DNA of 64,000 nt from Heliocidaris tuberculata. Its lineage: Eukaryota > Echinodermata > Echinoidea > Camarodonta > Echinometridae. The DNA lies in NCBI GenBank assembly GCA_025618425.1, contig CM046838.1, forward strand, positions 11,908,466 through 11,972,465. Direction: 5' to 3'. This document shows, in pieces, positions 1 to 13,515 of this stretch. Numbering within the stretch: position 1 is the stretch's first letter; every line of letters starts with the position of its first letter. The position numbers were made by a program, and so were the translations under genes. The notes beneath the pieces were generated by a model that was not told the origin of the DNA, did no database searches, and saw only the letters and a list, made by a program, of their open reading frames with translations.

Positions 1-785
1 TATGTCTATTGAAAATAGTGTGCAGTAGTTTGTGTAGAATCTCATTCCCTGTCGTGTATTAAAGCTAAGGGGATAATCTTCCACATGTCCTGCAATATCA
101 AATCGTCCAGTTTGTTATCCCGATTTCTCCAAATCGGCTCAGTCAATTTTCTTCATATTTTCGTCAGTCATCAGTCCTAATAAGGTCAAGTTCCCACATC
201 TTTTTCAAGGTCATCAGGTTATTGTGACGTCATCCAGGCGCCATTTTGTGAAAATCAACTTATGGTCATATGTTCATAACGAAATGTCATTTCTCTTTCA
301 TATTTGGCATGGTTAAGGTCACTGTCATTCCAGTCAAGGTCATTTCGTTAAACGCGCGCGTACGCGTACGTCCGAGCGTCCGTGCGCGCGCAAAATTTAG
401 AAATGATCCAAATCGTCCCAAATTCATTTTGCAAACGTTTCATGCCATTTCAAGCACTTTTCGAAAAATCGCCCATAAAACTGAACCTGTAGGGGCGCTA
501 TGCCACTTAGGTTATCGTGGTTATTGTCATCATTATTGTCATTATGATCATCATTATCAATATATCATTATCGTCATTGTCATCATTTATATGACCATAT
601 CTTATGATCATTGTCGTCAACATTATGATTATAATCTTGCAGAAATATTATCACACCTGACAAAGCACTTTGCCACAGTGAAAGACAGACCACCTAATTC
701 GTCTTCAGTGACGAATTAAATTTCTAGTTAAAAATTATATGAGCAAGATTATAAGGGTGTTATACAATGATATTACTCCTCTAGT
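1..785. other. no gene seen; mixed low-complexity sequence
   Basis: Contains an alternating purine/pyrimidine CG-rich stretch (about 352-397), which could adopt Z-DNA, and an imperfect TCA/TTA-rich microsatellite (about 525-635). No supported exon. Confidence 0.
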
Positions 786-835
786 TGTCCCCGCCGAACG
801 AAGTTCGCGAGGGGACTATGAAACGGGCTCCGTAC

Positions 836-836
836 G

Positions 837-891
<55 letters not shown>

Positions 892-905
892 GTCCGTCCG
901 TCCGT
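836..905. repeat. TG microsatellite followed by TCCG repeats
   Basis: (TG)n from about 836 to 888, then a short run of TCCG units. Open frames across it are repeat artefacts. Confidence 0.
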
Positions 906-930
906 CTGTCCGTGTGTGCTCAAATGTTAG

Positions 931-1952
931 AAAATGCTACTTCTCCGTCATTTCTTGGCCGATTTTGATTCCGATTGTTTTATCTGATAGGGCTGGGTGG
1001 GGGCTTCCAAATTTCTACACAGAATTTTGAAATTCATTAATTATGCAAATTTATGCAAGTTTATTCAAAATCGACGAAAAATGCTACTTCTCCTCTATTT
1101 CACATCGGATTTTGATTCCGATTGTTTTATCTGATAGGGCTGGGTGGGGGCTTCCAAACTTCTACACAGAATTTTGAAATTCAATAATTATGCAAATTTA
1201 TGCAAATTTATTCAAAATTGACGAAAAATGCTACTTCTCCTGTATTTCACATCGGATTTTGATTCCGATTGTTTTATCTGATAGGGCTGGGTGGGGGCTT
1301 CCAAACTTCTACACAGAATTTTGAAATTCATTAATTATGCAAATTTATGCAAATTTATTCAAAATTAATGAAAAATGCTACTTCTCCTCTATTTCACATC
1401 GGATTTTGATTCCGATTGTTTTATTTGATAGGGCTGGGTGGGGGCTTCCAAACTTCTACACAGAATTTTGAAATTCATTAATTATGCAAATTTATGCAAA
1501 TTTATTCAAAATTGACGAAAAATGCTACTTCTCTATTTCACATCGGATTTTGATTCCGATTGTTTTATCTGATAGGGCTGGGTGGGGGCTTCCAAATTTC
1601 TACACAGAATTTTGAAATTCATTAATTATGCAAATTTATGCAAGTTTATTCAAAATCGACGAAAAATGCTACTTCTCCTCTATTTCACATCGGATTTTGA
1701 TTCCGATTGTTTTATCTGATAGGGCAGGGTGGGGGCTTCCAAACTTCTAAACAGAATTTTGAAATTCATTAATTATGCAAATTTATGCAAATTTATTCAA
1801 AATTGACGAAAAATGCTACTTCTCCTCTATTTCACATAGGATTTTGATTCCGATTGTTTTATCTGATAGGGCTGGGTGGGGGCTTCCAAACTTCTACACA
1901 GAATTTTGAAATTCATTATTCATGCAAATTTATGCAAATTTATTCAAAATGG
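931..1952. repeat. 147-bp tandem array, about seven copies
   Basis: The ATGCTACTTCTC start of each unit is at 934, 1081, 1228, 1375, 1522, 1666 and 1813: steps of 147 nt except one of 144. Each unit carries GATAGGGCTGGGTGGGGGC and ATTATGCAAATTTATGC. Copies are nearly identical, so amplification is recent. Confidence 0.
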
Positions 1953-2123
1953 CTGAAGGTTCATAATGTTTTCATGTTTTATATTTCAGTTGTATGCATG
2001 CATTGTTGGTATTCTCTTCTTTTGCATGCAGTAACATTATTATTTTATTCACTAAAGTTTTTCACTGAAGTTTTAAGGTTCAGGCTAGTTAATTTCCACA
2101 GATCTGCACTTCCGGCGGGGACA

Positions 2124-3384
2124 TTTATTACGCATTGCGTAATTTACTCATTCACTTGTTGAATGTATGATGATACATGTAACTATGTATAATGATATGT
2201 ATGATTTTACAGTCATTTGTACTGTAGGAACATGTACATGTATTTTAAAATGGAACTCTGATTATTCTTATTGAAAATCAATTTTCAATCAATTTCCCCC
2301 ATGTTAAATGTTGGATATTCATCTTTAAAAAAAATGCATCTACCTGTACATGTATACAACTGCATGTGTTCATTGATATATTTCTTTGTGTGTATGAAAC
2401 AAAAATCAAGGAGTTGTACGTAGGAATTCCTTGCTGAAACAGTGAATGCACACAATATGTACATGATTAGTACATGATGTATTTTGTTGTTGCAGCTACA
2501 GTATGCAACCCTTTTGGGTTTCCATTTCAACTTTTTCTAGAGCTCTGAAATTAACTGCTTTGTTTTCAAAGCTAAAACACAAGCATATAGGCCCTCAACT
2601 CCTCTATAGAATATATTTGATATATGCAGCTGCCAGAATTCTCATTCAACAGTTCCCAGTCATAACCTTAAAAAAGATTGAACAGGAATTGAAATAGCTA
2701 GGAGATTACCACCCATACCTGTGGCACACTTTTGTCGTTTAGTATAACGTTTTCTGCAAGACAATCCTTCCTGCAATTTTTGTCATTAGGAGAAGGCCAT
2801 TCTCACTTACTGCAAAACTACACAGAGTTTTGTCCAGGTTTTTCTAATATGGACAGAAAAACCTCACAAAGCTTGTGAGTAAACTAGCAATTGTACTATC
2901 TTAACAAGTGAATTGCCTGCGAATTTCCAATGTGAATTCAAACTCCTCAGACTTTTTTTTTTTTTGCTTATCAGAAAATTTTCTGAGATTTATGCCCCCC
3001 TTTAATATGAAATCCTTGATCCACCCCTGCATACAATACAGTGAGTTGTGCTACATGTATATGAATGAAATATTTTGATAGAATCTCAAGGAAAATGATG
3101 TCATTAGCACAATACCATCTGTAGACAGCCAGAAGGGCGTAACTACAGTAATCACACATTGCCCTTTTTTACTCCCAGCTTAAAATTAAAGAGAATTTTG
3201 TAAGGATGTACATGTAGAAGGAGATGATGCTTAGAGAGAGAGAGAAAAAGATGATTTTATAAAAGCATGAATGATCGCAAATGGCAATATATACCAGCAT
3301 ACAGTATTTGCACCATGCAAGGATGAGCCATGAGCCAGGATATGAATGCTATTATTGACAAATGTATTTTATATACATGGGTGC
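2124..3384. other. no gene seen
   Basis: AT-rich sequence without a supported exon. A diverged copy of the downstream poly-T/TCAGA repeat lies near 2950-3030, and a fragment of the GCCAGAAGGGCG element near 3120-3150. Confidence 0.
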
Positions 3385-3617
3385 AAATCCAGGGGGGACA
3401 GGGGGACATGTCCCCCCACCTTTTTGAAGAAAGGCGAATGTCCCCCCCCCCCACCTTTTTGAATAACTTTTTTTTTTTTTTTGCTTGTCAGAGAAATTTG
3501 GAGGCGAATGTCCCCCCCCCCAGCTTTCTGAATAACCTTTTTTTTTTTTTTTTTTTTTTTGCTTGTCAGAGAATTTTGGAGGCGAATGTCCCCCCCCCCC
3601 CCCAGCTTTCTGAATAA

Positions 3618-3651
<34 letters not shown>

Positions 3652-3900
3652 TGTCAGAGAATTTTGGAGGCGAATGTCCCCCCCCCCCAGCTTTCTGAAT
3701 AACCTTTTTTTTTTTTTTTTTTTTTTTTTTGCTTGTCAGAGAATTTTGGAGGCGAATGTTCCCCCCACCTTTTTAAATAACCCTTTTTTTTTTTTGCTTG
3801 TCAGAGAATTTTGGAGGCGAATGTTCCCCCCACCTTTTTAAATAACCCTTTTTTTTTTTTGCTTGTCAGAGAATTTTGGAGGCGAATGTCCCCCCCAAAT
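3385..3900. repeat. poly-C/poly-T tandem array, seven copies
   Basis: GGCGAATGT recurs at 3433, 3503, 3581, 3669, 3751, 3815 and 3881. Each unit is a C run, a T run and GCTTGTCAGAGAATTTTGGA; homopolymer length varies, giving 64-88 nt steps. Confidence 0.
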
Positions 3901-3928
3901 TTCAAAATAGATTTGCGCCACTGTTTAT

Positions 3929-4431
3929 ATATATCGTGTGTTTGGAGCCAGAAGGGTGCAATAGCCCAGTCATACCAATAAGACTGACACCATACCGACA
4001 ACAGACCAAACTAAAAAATTACAGTTGTGTGAGTGAGGTATCAAAGATAAAGTTGAGTTCTGGGCTCAAAGCAATTGGGAAAGGTTGATTATATAGCACG
4101 TAAGAATTGGTGTATGCTGCGAGGTTTTGGAATCACCAGAATGATAAGAAATTGAGTCAATCCTGCTGAGAGTCACGTGCACTGCACACAGAAATGTGTA
4201 TATGGGACTGTACACAAATGTTCGAGCCGAACATATCAGCTGTTTCTTGTCATATTTTGAATGTGTGGGCATTTGAATAGCAATCATTTTCAGGGGACAT
4301 TTCTACTATGATAATTTTCCAAACTAGCATAATAAGAATGAGGAAGCTCACAAATTAATTTCTACCTTTCCCAGAACTCAACCTTCTCTTTTGTACAGAG
4401 TTAAAGCCCTTCTGGCTCTAAACAGACGATA
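3929..4431. mobile_element. MITE with a second MITE nested inside
   Basis: Outer inverted ends carry GGAGCCAGAAGGG (from 3944) and CCCTTCTGGCTCT (to 4419). Inside, 4043-4393 is bounded by AAAGATAAAGTTGAGTTCTG and the inverted CCAGAACTCAACCTTCTCTT. The inner element has a relative at 15827-16231. Confidence 0.
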
Positions 4432-7041
4432 TGACCTGGGGCTTACTTTCATGGGAAGTAGAGTGTTACAGGTCTATCATTAAGTGTTCCTGTACATGTA
4501 GCAATGGATATTTGTTGTACATGTATATCATGATCAAGGAAATGCTTGTGCAATAAAATGTAGATTCTTGTGTGTGAAAACATTTTTTGATTAGAAATCT
4601 GCAAGTGTAGATAGATTTATAACATTAACATTAAAAATATACAACAGAGCCTAAATCATTTCAATTCAATTCATTTCCAACATTTGTTTTATTCACATAT
4701 AAAAACTAAGTAGCATTTACAAAAGTTATAGAACAAATCAAAATAATAGTGTGATTTCTTTCTATAATTTTTGTAAATGCATGAGTGTGGAGACAGCATA
4801 AAATGCTGGTGCTGCCACTGAAATAGAAAGCATTAATAAAAAAATGTCAGTTGATATAATTCAGACATACAAACTCTTTTATGTGAATGGTCTTAAACTC
4901 TTCTCTTTTGAGACCAAAATCTAATATACATTTATGTCGTTAACTGCAGGAAGTGATTAAATTTGAGTGTAATTGTCTGATAGGTTAAAGGCCTTTTAAT
5001 GGCTGCCATGTGCAAGTACAAGTATCCCAGTAGCAAAACTACAAATTGATTATTGAAACTTCCTTAATATAACAATTGTATAATTGCATTGCTATTCTCA
5101 ATTTCCTGTATGAACTTCAACATTGGATCATTGAAAGGAGCTATATTTAGCGATGAGGAAATCTAGTGAATTTTTGACTTACAAGTGCATGTGGAGGGGA
5201 TCAGGTGTGTAAATATACATTGTACAGTTTATAAAGGGCAGTCTGGACTTTTTCCTTCAGGAGGTTGAGTGTATATCATTGTTCGCAAAAAATTATGATA
5301 AAAAAAAAGAAGTTTGATTTATTTGATTCAAATCATGATTCAGGGGCCTATTTGGTGTGAATTTATTTATTTGATTTTTTTTTAGTTATATCCCCAAATG
5401 TTACTCCTATAGAAAAGAATCAGATTATATTGGTAGATCTGATATCAGATATTATTTGGAGTATATAAATTCTCACTTGGATGAAAAAAAATCAAACAAT
5501 AATTTTATAGTGATTTTTTTGGTCGCATCAACAAAATTTCTGTTTTTTATTTAAATTGATGATTGTTGAAATTAAATGAAGGCAATTTATATTCAATTTG
5601 CGAACTAAATCGTGCCAATCCTGGTGTATACTCAATGGACCACTCTCCGTTCACATTGGTCCAAATTACTCTTTAAATGTATCCAATTGGAAATCCACTA
5701 TTTGAGGGAATCATATTAGGGTTCACTTCATTCGGAGTGAAAATCCATGCTCAGAAATAATGGAATACACTCTGAAAAAGAGTTATTCAACCACTACTTT
5801 GGAGTGGATTCAACCCCAAAGGAAATGATCCCTGCTATGACTCCCAAAAGAGTGAATTTTCACTGATCTGCATTAAGAAAGTAGAAGTACACTAGATAAC
5901 TCTTGTTAACCATGTTTATACAATAATCAGAATTTAGCAGTGTTAGAAGTACATTAAATGTACATGTATATTAAAGGAGGATTAAACACGAGTGTTTAGA
6001 ATAAGCTAGTTCGTAATTAGTAAATGGTACAAAAGACCCTGAAGGGAGGGGGGGGGGGGTCACATACTTTCGTGAAGGAAGTCAGCTTTGCTTACATACA
6101 TGTAGATGTACAGCCATTGAACTTTTTTCCCATTGTTCTGTGAGCATACGTGTTATTTTTTAGACAGGCAACTGAACTGTTTTTAATATGGGCTGAAGCC
6201 AGATCACATGATAATCAATTAACATGGGACCCTACACGGAGCTCTGCTACTGTTCAGTTTGTATTTGTTGAAATTCTCATTCCTTCCACAGGAAATTACT
6301 TTTGGAAACTAAACCAAAGAATTGAAAGAGAAAGTGTCATGAACAATTAGCAGGAATAGGGTTTGGTCGAGGTCACTCACGTTCTGAAAGTTTCACAAGT
6401 GTTGGGTAATTCAGGGTTTGTGATCACATCTCCTGAGTGTTAGAAAGGTCTAAACTAGTTTCACTTAAAGGGAGAGTCTACTCAATGTCAAGTTGATTTG
6501 AATAAATGAAAAGAAAAAAAATAGAAAAATGCTTCTGTGAAAGTTTGAGAAGAAGAAAGATATTAAGTAAAATAAGAAAGTTAAGTTACAATTTGAAGTT
6601 CCATACAAAAAGTGGGTAATCTGTGACTTCCTGTGCAAGCTCCTTTGTATAGCTTTGTATAGTTTTTTATCTGAAATATCAAAATTTGTAAAGTTTTGAT
6701 GAAAGAGTATTCATTTCATGTATGAGGACTAAGACTTTTTTTTTTCCAATGATACATTTTGGTCACAGATTTGAACGTTAAAAGGAAGTGTTTTTGAGAA
6801 AAAATTAAAGAAATACATATATAGATATTTTTTACATATATGTATAGCAAGTGGAACTAGCTTGTAAAGGAAATTTAGAGTTTCCAGTTTATGAAGTGAT
6901 CTTAAAAACCTAACAAATTTATAGCTTTTGTTATTCTTTATCACATATTTATTCAATTTTCACTGGCCTGTTTTTTTTTTCATTTTTCTGCTTACATGTA
7001 TATTGAAGTTGGACTTCCCCTTAATAATTAAACACAGAGCT
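4432..7041. other. no gene seen; upstream of the visible ABCA exons
   Basis: AT-rich, with a diverged region of GAGTGAA/TTCACT words (about 5630-5890) related to the array at 13.1 kb and a G run near 6048-6058. No exon could be supported; the missing ABCA 5' exons might be here but were not recognised. Confidence 0.
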
Positions 7042-7188
7042 GGGCCCTCTTGCATAAAAAGTTGCGATTAAACGCAACTCAAAAAATGAAACGCAACTCC
7101 ATTTTCAACCAATCAGGATCGCGTATTTGGGACTTGCGTTTAAATTTTTGAGTTGCGTTTAATCGCAACTTTTTATGCAAGAGGGCCC
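7042..7188. mobile_element. palindromic MITE (GGGCCCTCTTGCAT family)
   Basis: Near-perfect inverted repeat: GGGCCCTCTTGCATAAAAAG at the left, its complement at the right, with a short centre containing CAACCAATCAGGATC. The same family recurs nested at 48603-48899. Confidence 0.
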
Positions 7189-7428
7189 TGGTCCACTTCT
7201 TGTCATCAGGAGACACATGTAACTCATACTGCAAGAGAAGAATACATCAATCCTCTTCTGTTCATATTAAAACACATGAAATGCATGAATTTATTTGTTA
7301 ATAATAATAACAGTAATAGAACCTATATAGTACCTATGCGCTTTACATACATTGATACAGCTAATTACATTTTACAGGACAATTACATTTACAGGGTGTG
7401 TAATGTTTATAGAAATATCATACTACAC

Positions 7429-8044
7429 TTAAAGGGCTATCCAGCCTTGGTAATACAGTGATTTGCGTGACAGCAGAAAAATAAAAAAACAACAACATGG
7501 CATGGTGAAAGTTTGAAAGAAATCGGCCAAGGAATAAAAAAAGTTTTTGATGTTTAAAAAATGAGATCTCTGCATCTACATTTATGTGAATCTCAAATAC
7601 ATAGTAGGCAAATTGGTCAGTCGATTGTGACGTATACATGTACATGTATGTACATGTACATGTACATGTAATGGCAGACAACTCTCTCATTTTGTCAAAA
7701 ATATTGTTAATTTGTGAATTCTCTGAAGTGCCTTTACCCTTGGGGCAGTAATCAAAATATATTGTAGATAGCATATAGATCCTACTGAGTAGTACATTTT
7801 GAAAAAAAATGACATTTTAGTCATTTTGTGTGTTTGAGCAAATGGGGGATTTGTCCGCCACTACATCACAGTGACATTACCTATTCGGACAATTTTACTT
7901 TCCCAAGTATAGCGATTACAACTATCAAAAATTCATAACTTTCTTATTGCTTGTCGGATTTCGTTCAAACTTTCACCAATCTGCTTCTCTGATTTTCCTC
8001 TTTCTTTCAGAGCAACTTGTCATTAAGGTTGGATTTCCCTTTAA
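7429..8044. mobile_element. 616-bp TIR element
   Basis: Ends TTAAAGGGCTATCCAGCCTT and AAGGTTGGATTTCCCTTTAA are inverted. A copy in opposite orientation is at 60232-60823. Internal AAGAAATCGG and CGGATTTCGTTC segments also form an inverted pair. No coding capacity. Confidence 0.
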
Positions 8045-10100
8045 GAGAGAATTTTTGGAATCTACAAAAAGTTCAGTTATGAAAATCCAGTACTCAGAAG
8101 AGATTTCTGTATAATTATGTAGTCAATGAATATAAATTGGAATTTGACAAAATGTGTCCTTTCCAATTTATGATCACTATGCTGTACATGGGGATTCAAT
8201 TCTCATGAATTTAAAGTGGTTATTTGAGTTGGTTTTTTTAATACTATAGAAGACAAAAGACCAAAAGACCATTAGCTGAGATGTTCAAATGGTTAAGGAT
8301 TATAAAGTATTTAGGAGAAATATGATTTTATATCGTACATGTATATATCCATTGCAATCATGTACTGTGTCTTTTATTGTTGTCGAATTTCACGTTTTTT
8401 TTATTGTTGTTGAATTTCTGTATATTTCAATGTCTTATATTATATTAGTGTCATTTTTTATTGAATTTGGCATAAATTGAATTGAATTGAATTGAACATC
8501 AAAGCTCGAGCAAAAAAAAACTTGGAGTTAAACATTTGTGCACATGTGTGTGTGTGCATATGTACTTGTGTCAAGTCACTTTTACCTTTTTTGGTCAGCA
8601 ATTTCAGTATTTGAACTGGCAATATCTCTTTATTTGGAAGTGATATTGAAGCTTGAAAATGTAGGATGCTGACATGGAACTCCAAACATAGAGAGCAAAG
8701 GACACTCTCAGAAAAGTGGTTAAAAAAAGAATCCCCATATGTTTTACATACAATTTATTTTTAACCAACAGTTGGTAGGTTCATATTTGAACCAACCTAA
8801 TGATTTTTAACCAACATTTCTGAAAGAGGAACTTTTGGTGATTCGTCCCCTTTCAAATGCCAATTAGCATGTTGAATGTCTTTTTAAAGTTGTGATACAT
8901 GTATGTCGTTGAAAACTAATTCATGCAAATGAATACTGCTACTATGTATCTATGTATAGTTTCTCTGAGCATATACATGTACATGTACAACAAGTAGGTT
9001 TCATTTTGTCCTCTGTCAGTTTCTGTATTAACCAAGCAGTAGAGACATACAAAGATAAAAGGCTGATGCACATAATGTATGCTCCTTTCTATATTTTGCA
9101 CACCTATAAATTTTAGTGTACAGTCAATGAAGCTTCCTTACTACCCATGTACCGGTACATGACTGTACTCACTCAGTTGGCCATTATTTTTCTTAATTTA
9201 TTTTTAAATTTTTTCAATTTTTAACTTCCATGACCTATCAATTCCCTGCAAATGTATGTGTACCAGAACATACATGTACATGTAGGCTATGAATGAATAT
9301 TACATTCATTAAATATTGGTAATATTAGTAGGAATGCTAATTGATTAATGGATTTGTCATTACAAAATTGAGGTACATGTCATATCCTAGTATCATTCAA
9401 CTCGAGTGCATAGATGTACATGTATTATATTTATTCATTAGTAATGAGATGGTATTTCCATTATTTGCTAAGTGTATTGGCTCATCTGGGGGACTATGTA
9501 TACCAAGGAATGTCTATTTACAATGAATTTGAATGTGAATGGATCCCATACTGCTGTGATACTTGTCCAAACAAATGGTGAAATTGACACAAATTACAGT
9601 GAAGTCATAGCTATTTTGAACAACTCTTATTCATTTTTTGCTGAGGCTGGAAAGAATCCTGTAATCCAATCAGAGATAAATTACTTCATTTTCTATTTTT
9701 AAAATTGAAAGTTGAGTTTCTACATTGGAATGTCAGAAAAGAAAATTATTTTGTTGTTGTTGGTTATTTACATCTTACCATCCTTTGTTTTTGTGGTGCT
9801 CTTTGTTGATTGGGGGTCAACTCATGCATACTAACAATGTAAATGTTTTCTTTTTCTTTTTCTTTGAGAACAGTATGTATTAGTTGAAGTTTGTTTTTTG
9901 TGATTTTTGTGATCTATATTAAGGACTGTGGACTGCTATTTTTTGCAAAGCCTTCTACAATAAAAGAATATTCCTTCATCAACTGAGGAATACTTGCTGA
10001 AAGTTTTTAGACTGTCACTTGAAAAATTGGGTATAAATCCTGCCCTATTGCCTATGATTTCAAACCAGGCATTTTATTAGTGTCAACTTGTAAAAGAATG
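8045..10100. other. no gene seen
   Basis: AT-rich sequence with TACATG-type words (8973-8990, 9272-9283). No supported exon. Confidence 0.
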
Positions 10101-10390
10101 AGGAGGCGAGTTGGCTCAGTCGGTAAAGCGTCTGCCTGTCGAACCAAAGATTGTGGATTCAATTAGAAAACACTCCATCCCTCGGATAGGATGTTAAATG
10201 GAAGCCCTGTGTAGAGGAGAGTCACCACCTTTGCACGTTAAGAACCCACTGCACTATTCGAAGAAGAGTAGGGGGAAACCCCAGTGTTGTGATACACCTG
10301 CATCCCAATCACTTTATATCAGGAGAGACCTGAGGGTTTACAGTGATTCATTTCGCTTTCCCCTCCCAAGGCACAGGTGATGCCAAATAT
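10101..10390 (+). mobile_element. tRNA-derived SINE
   Basis: The head GGCGAGTTGGCTCAGTCGG contains a good Pol III A box (TGGCTCAGTCGG); a decayed B box (GTGGATTCAAT) follows. The body has CACGTTAAGAACCCACTGCA and GAAACCCCAGTG; the tail ends in TAATAATAATTT. Not a functional tRNA. Confidence 0.
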
Positions 10391-13095
10391 TTACTACTAA
10401 TAATAATTTAATCTCTAATCACCATACTGTCACATTTTCTCCTTATCATGACCTTTAGGCCTACATATAAGCAAGTATTGATGCAATTATAGCTCTACAG
10501 AAGAACAGGGTATACATGTAGGCCTAGACACCAAAAATATTTGTGCGTAGAATTTAGATGCATTATTGGTTTTAAACTGAAGTTTTGAGCCACGTCTGCG
10601 ATAATCATCATGCTGTCAGATTTGTTCCTTATTATGACCTATAAATTAGCAAGTATTGGGGCAATATTGACGTGCAGATGAGCTGTGATACCCAAACCGA
10701 CGCAAGAGAATAGTGTGAATGTGACGTCAGAGATGTTTTTAACCCTGGGATAAATACTTGACATTTTGCCAACTTTGAGCAGGTTGTCACAGGTGTTTGA
10801 CAGATCACACCTCCGACAATGAACTTGTAGCTGCTGTGTAGATTACATCTCTGTCTGCAGCTGACTTGAAGGTTACACTTGTGAGAATGAAGGAAAGAGG
10901 ACAAGAGGTAGTTTTTCCAGTGAGAACCCTAGTCAGTCAAAATGCAGAGCACTATGTCAGAACAGATAAGGCAATGTTTTCCTACTTCTTCAAATTCTGG
11001 TCAATAATGTAAATTTTAGGAACAAAGAAGAGAATATTAGAATTAAGATAAAGACAGGAAAAATGGAAGACATAAATGCCATAGGCCTTAGTTTGAAACC
11101 GAGATTTAGAGATTGAAGAAGAGATTTACAGAGGGAAACAGAGTAAAAGAGAGAAGAGGGAAGCAATAAAATCTAGACAAATTGAATTAAAAACAGACAG
11201 AGAAAAGGACAAGAGGATATATATATATATCTGGGCTACAGTATTATGCAATACATGAACATACAGTGTATTGTACATATTTGATATGATATAATTTTGG
11301 TAAAGAATAATACCACATCATTTTTCCTTCTTTTGCATCTCTCATTTTCGTACACGTGACACATCCTCCTTAGTATTCCAATGACCGACTGATTATTCAT
11401 GATATGCCATTTCTGTTTCTGTTTGAGGGATTGAGAAGCTTAAGAAGGGTACTTGATATATGCTTCGGATTATCGATGGGATTCTTGGAAAGGAAATTAG
11501 GTCTCATTCATGGATTTACATCTCCTGAATATTTCATTCAAATGGATGCTAGTTCACAGAGTACATTATGGCAGATATATTGATGAAAATGATATATCGT
11601 CTGTCGAGAGCCAGAATCATATTAATTAACATTCTTCTCACTCTCAGGAGATGATTGGATATGCTGGAATTTGTTTTGCATGCTGTGAAGCATTCACATT
11701 TATTTCTATAGCAACTTAGAAAGTTTTTCAAAAGGAATTATGGGGAATTTTACTCCTTCTTGTTGACCTTGCCTTTAGTGCACTTCTTTGTGACTACCCC
11801 TCCAATTTTTTTAAATATTGGCCAATAAATTCAGCATATGTTAAAGTTTGGTTTACAGTTAGTTCAAAAAGATGTAGTTCAAAGAAATGGCAAATTTATA
11901 AGTCACAACAGCATACATGTATTCTGTTTGAACCTACAGAATCGAACGTGTGATTTCTTCCTGTTGTAAAATACATGTATGTACACATCACTTGAATCAA
12001 AACATATTTTTGCAATGAGTTTGAATCTCATTTTGATGTACAATGCTTAACCCTTTGAACACTAAACCCAAGATAACTTGGGCTGGAATCTACGGAAAAT
12101 GCATGTTATATCAAATCAAATCATACTCGATGGGTTAAATGTAGGTAATATAATAAGTTTGTTCACACTGAATTGATAACGATATAGGCTGCATGTACAA
12201 AGTTCATTCAATATCTGAACATTTATTTCTCACATTGGCTAGACTTTAATAGATCTGTAAAGCTCATTTATTAGAACTCTAAAATGCTTGTGTATATTTA
12301 TGCACCTGTTCAATAAAGTTGATGTGATTTTATCTGTTTGAACAGTGATACTCATTAATTTTCCCTTTATAATTATCTTGTAAAGTTATTCTAGATAGCT
12401 TTGAGAGCATTCATCATTGCTATAAATAGATCTTCTAATATTACAAATATTACATTGTAATGGTTAAGTGCATACCTCATCACTGTATATAATTCAGATT
12501 ACAAATTTGTAGATTTTACTTTCCATTCCATATAGTTATTTTGTATTTTTGTGTTTTTTTTCTTTTTTTACATTTTATTGGAGTTAGCCAATTATAGTTT
12601 ACTTTTTAAAAAATTGCACCTGAAATACTTGGACTGTATTATTGGTATTGGCAACTTTTTTTCCCTTTCTTTCCTTTTCTTGATTTCTTTTTTCTATTTT
12701 TAATTTTGATAAAGGGAAGTAACCTTGATGATCAGTTGTTTCTCCTGTCTTAATTTTTGTTGTTATGGTAGAAAAGGGAATAGATTTACCGGTACAAGGA
12801 GATGATGTAAGATATGAAGAGGATTGATTACTGGAGCAATTTGCAACCAAGCAGTGACGCTAGCAACATAATTAGTCCAACACAGAGACAATTCTGGTTC
12901 AATTGAGTTAAAATATTTTTTATTCCTTCCAGTGACTAAATATTTACACACACTAATGTAACTAATGTAGCCAAATATTCTTAGTGTTTAGTATCAAAAG
13001 ATTCATTCTGAAGATGCCATCATTAACAAAAGCTATATCCTGTAAATTTCAAATTCTATTCTTGGCCATATGGCATAGTAGTTCTTTACTCTCTG
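10391..13095. other. no gene seen
   Basis: AT-rich with a purine-rich stretch near 11030-11220 ending in an AT dinucleotide run. No supported exon. Confidence 0.
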
Positions 13096-13515
13096 TAAAA
13101 AAAAAAAGGTTGAGTAATTGCAATAATAGAGTGAAAACTCACTCTTTTCTTTTTAGAGAGTACTTAATTTCTTTGAATATTCACTCCTAAAGAAGTGATC
13201 ACTGATCTGACTCTTGGGGGAGTGAAAATAGAGTGAAAAATCACTCTTTTCTTTTTAGAGAGCACTTAATTTCTTTGAATATTCACTCTAAAACAAGTGA
13301 TCACTGACTCGACTCCTGGGGGAGTGAAAATAGAGTGAAAAATCACTCTTTTCTTTTTAGAGAGCACTTAATTTCTCTGAATATTCACTCCTAAACAAGT
13401 GATCACTGACCAGACTCCCAGGGGAGTGAAAATAGAGTGAAAACTCATTCTTTTCTTTTTAGAGAGCACTTAATTTCTCTGAATATTCACTCCTAAAGAA
13501 GTGATCACTGACCCA
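13096..13515. repeat. 102-bp tandem array, four copies
   Basis: TTTTAGAGAG recurs at 13151, 13253, 13355 and 13457, exactly 102 nt apart. Each unit has CACTCTTTTCTTTTTAG, which resembles a strong 3' splice site, and the pseudo-palindromic AAGTGATCACTGA. Confidence 0.

Larger units (their letters stand above)
786..2123. mobile_element. TIR-flanked element with internal satellite
   Basis: Left end TGTCCCCGCCG at 786 and right end CGGCGGGGACA at 2113-2123 are inverted repeats. The left end is itself a hairpin (GTCCCC...GGGGAC). Internal content is a TG microsatellite and the 147-bp array; no transposase is seen. Non-autonomous element is the likely reading. Confidence 0.

Noticed and set aside
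270..719. 149-codon open frame near the left edge
   Set aside because: Composition is biased by TCA/TTA and CG repeats, with no domain and no splice support.
931..1952. CRISPR-like regular repeat
   Set aside because: Units are contiguous 147-bp tandem repeats without unique spacers, in eukaryotic DNA.
10105..10175. tRNA gene
   Set aside because: A box is good but the B box and acceptor stem are lost and a SINE body follows.
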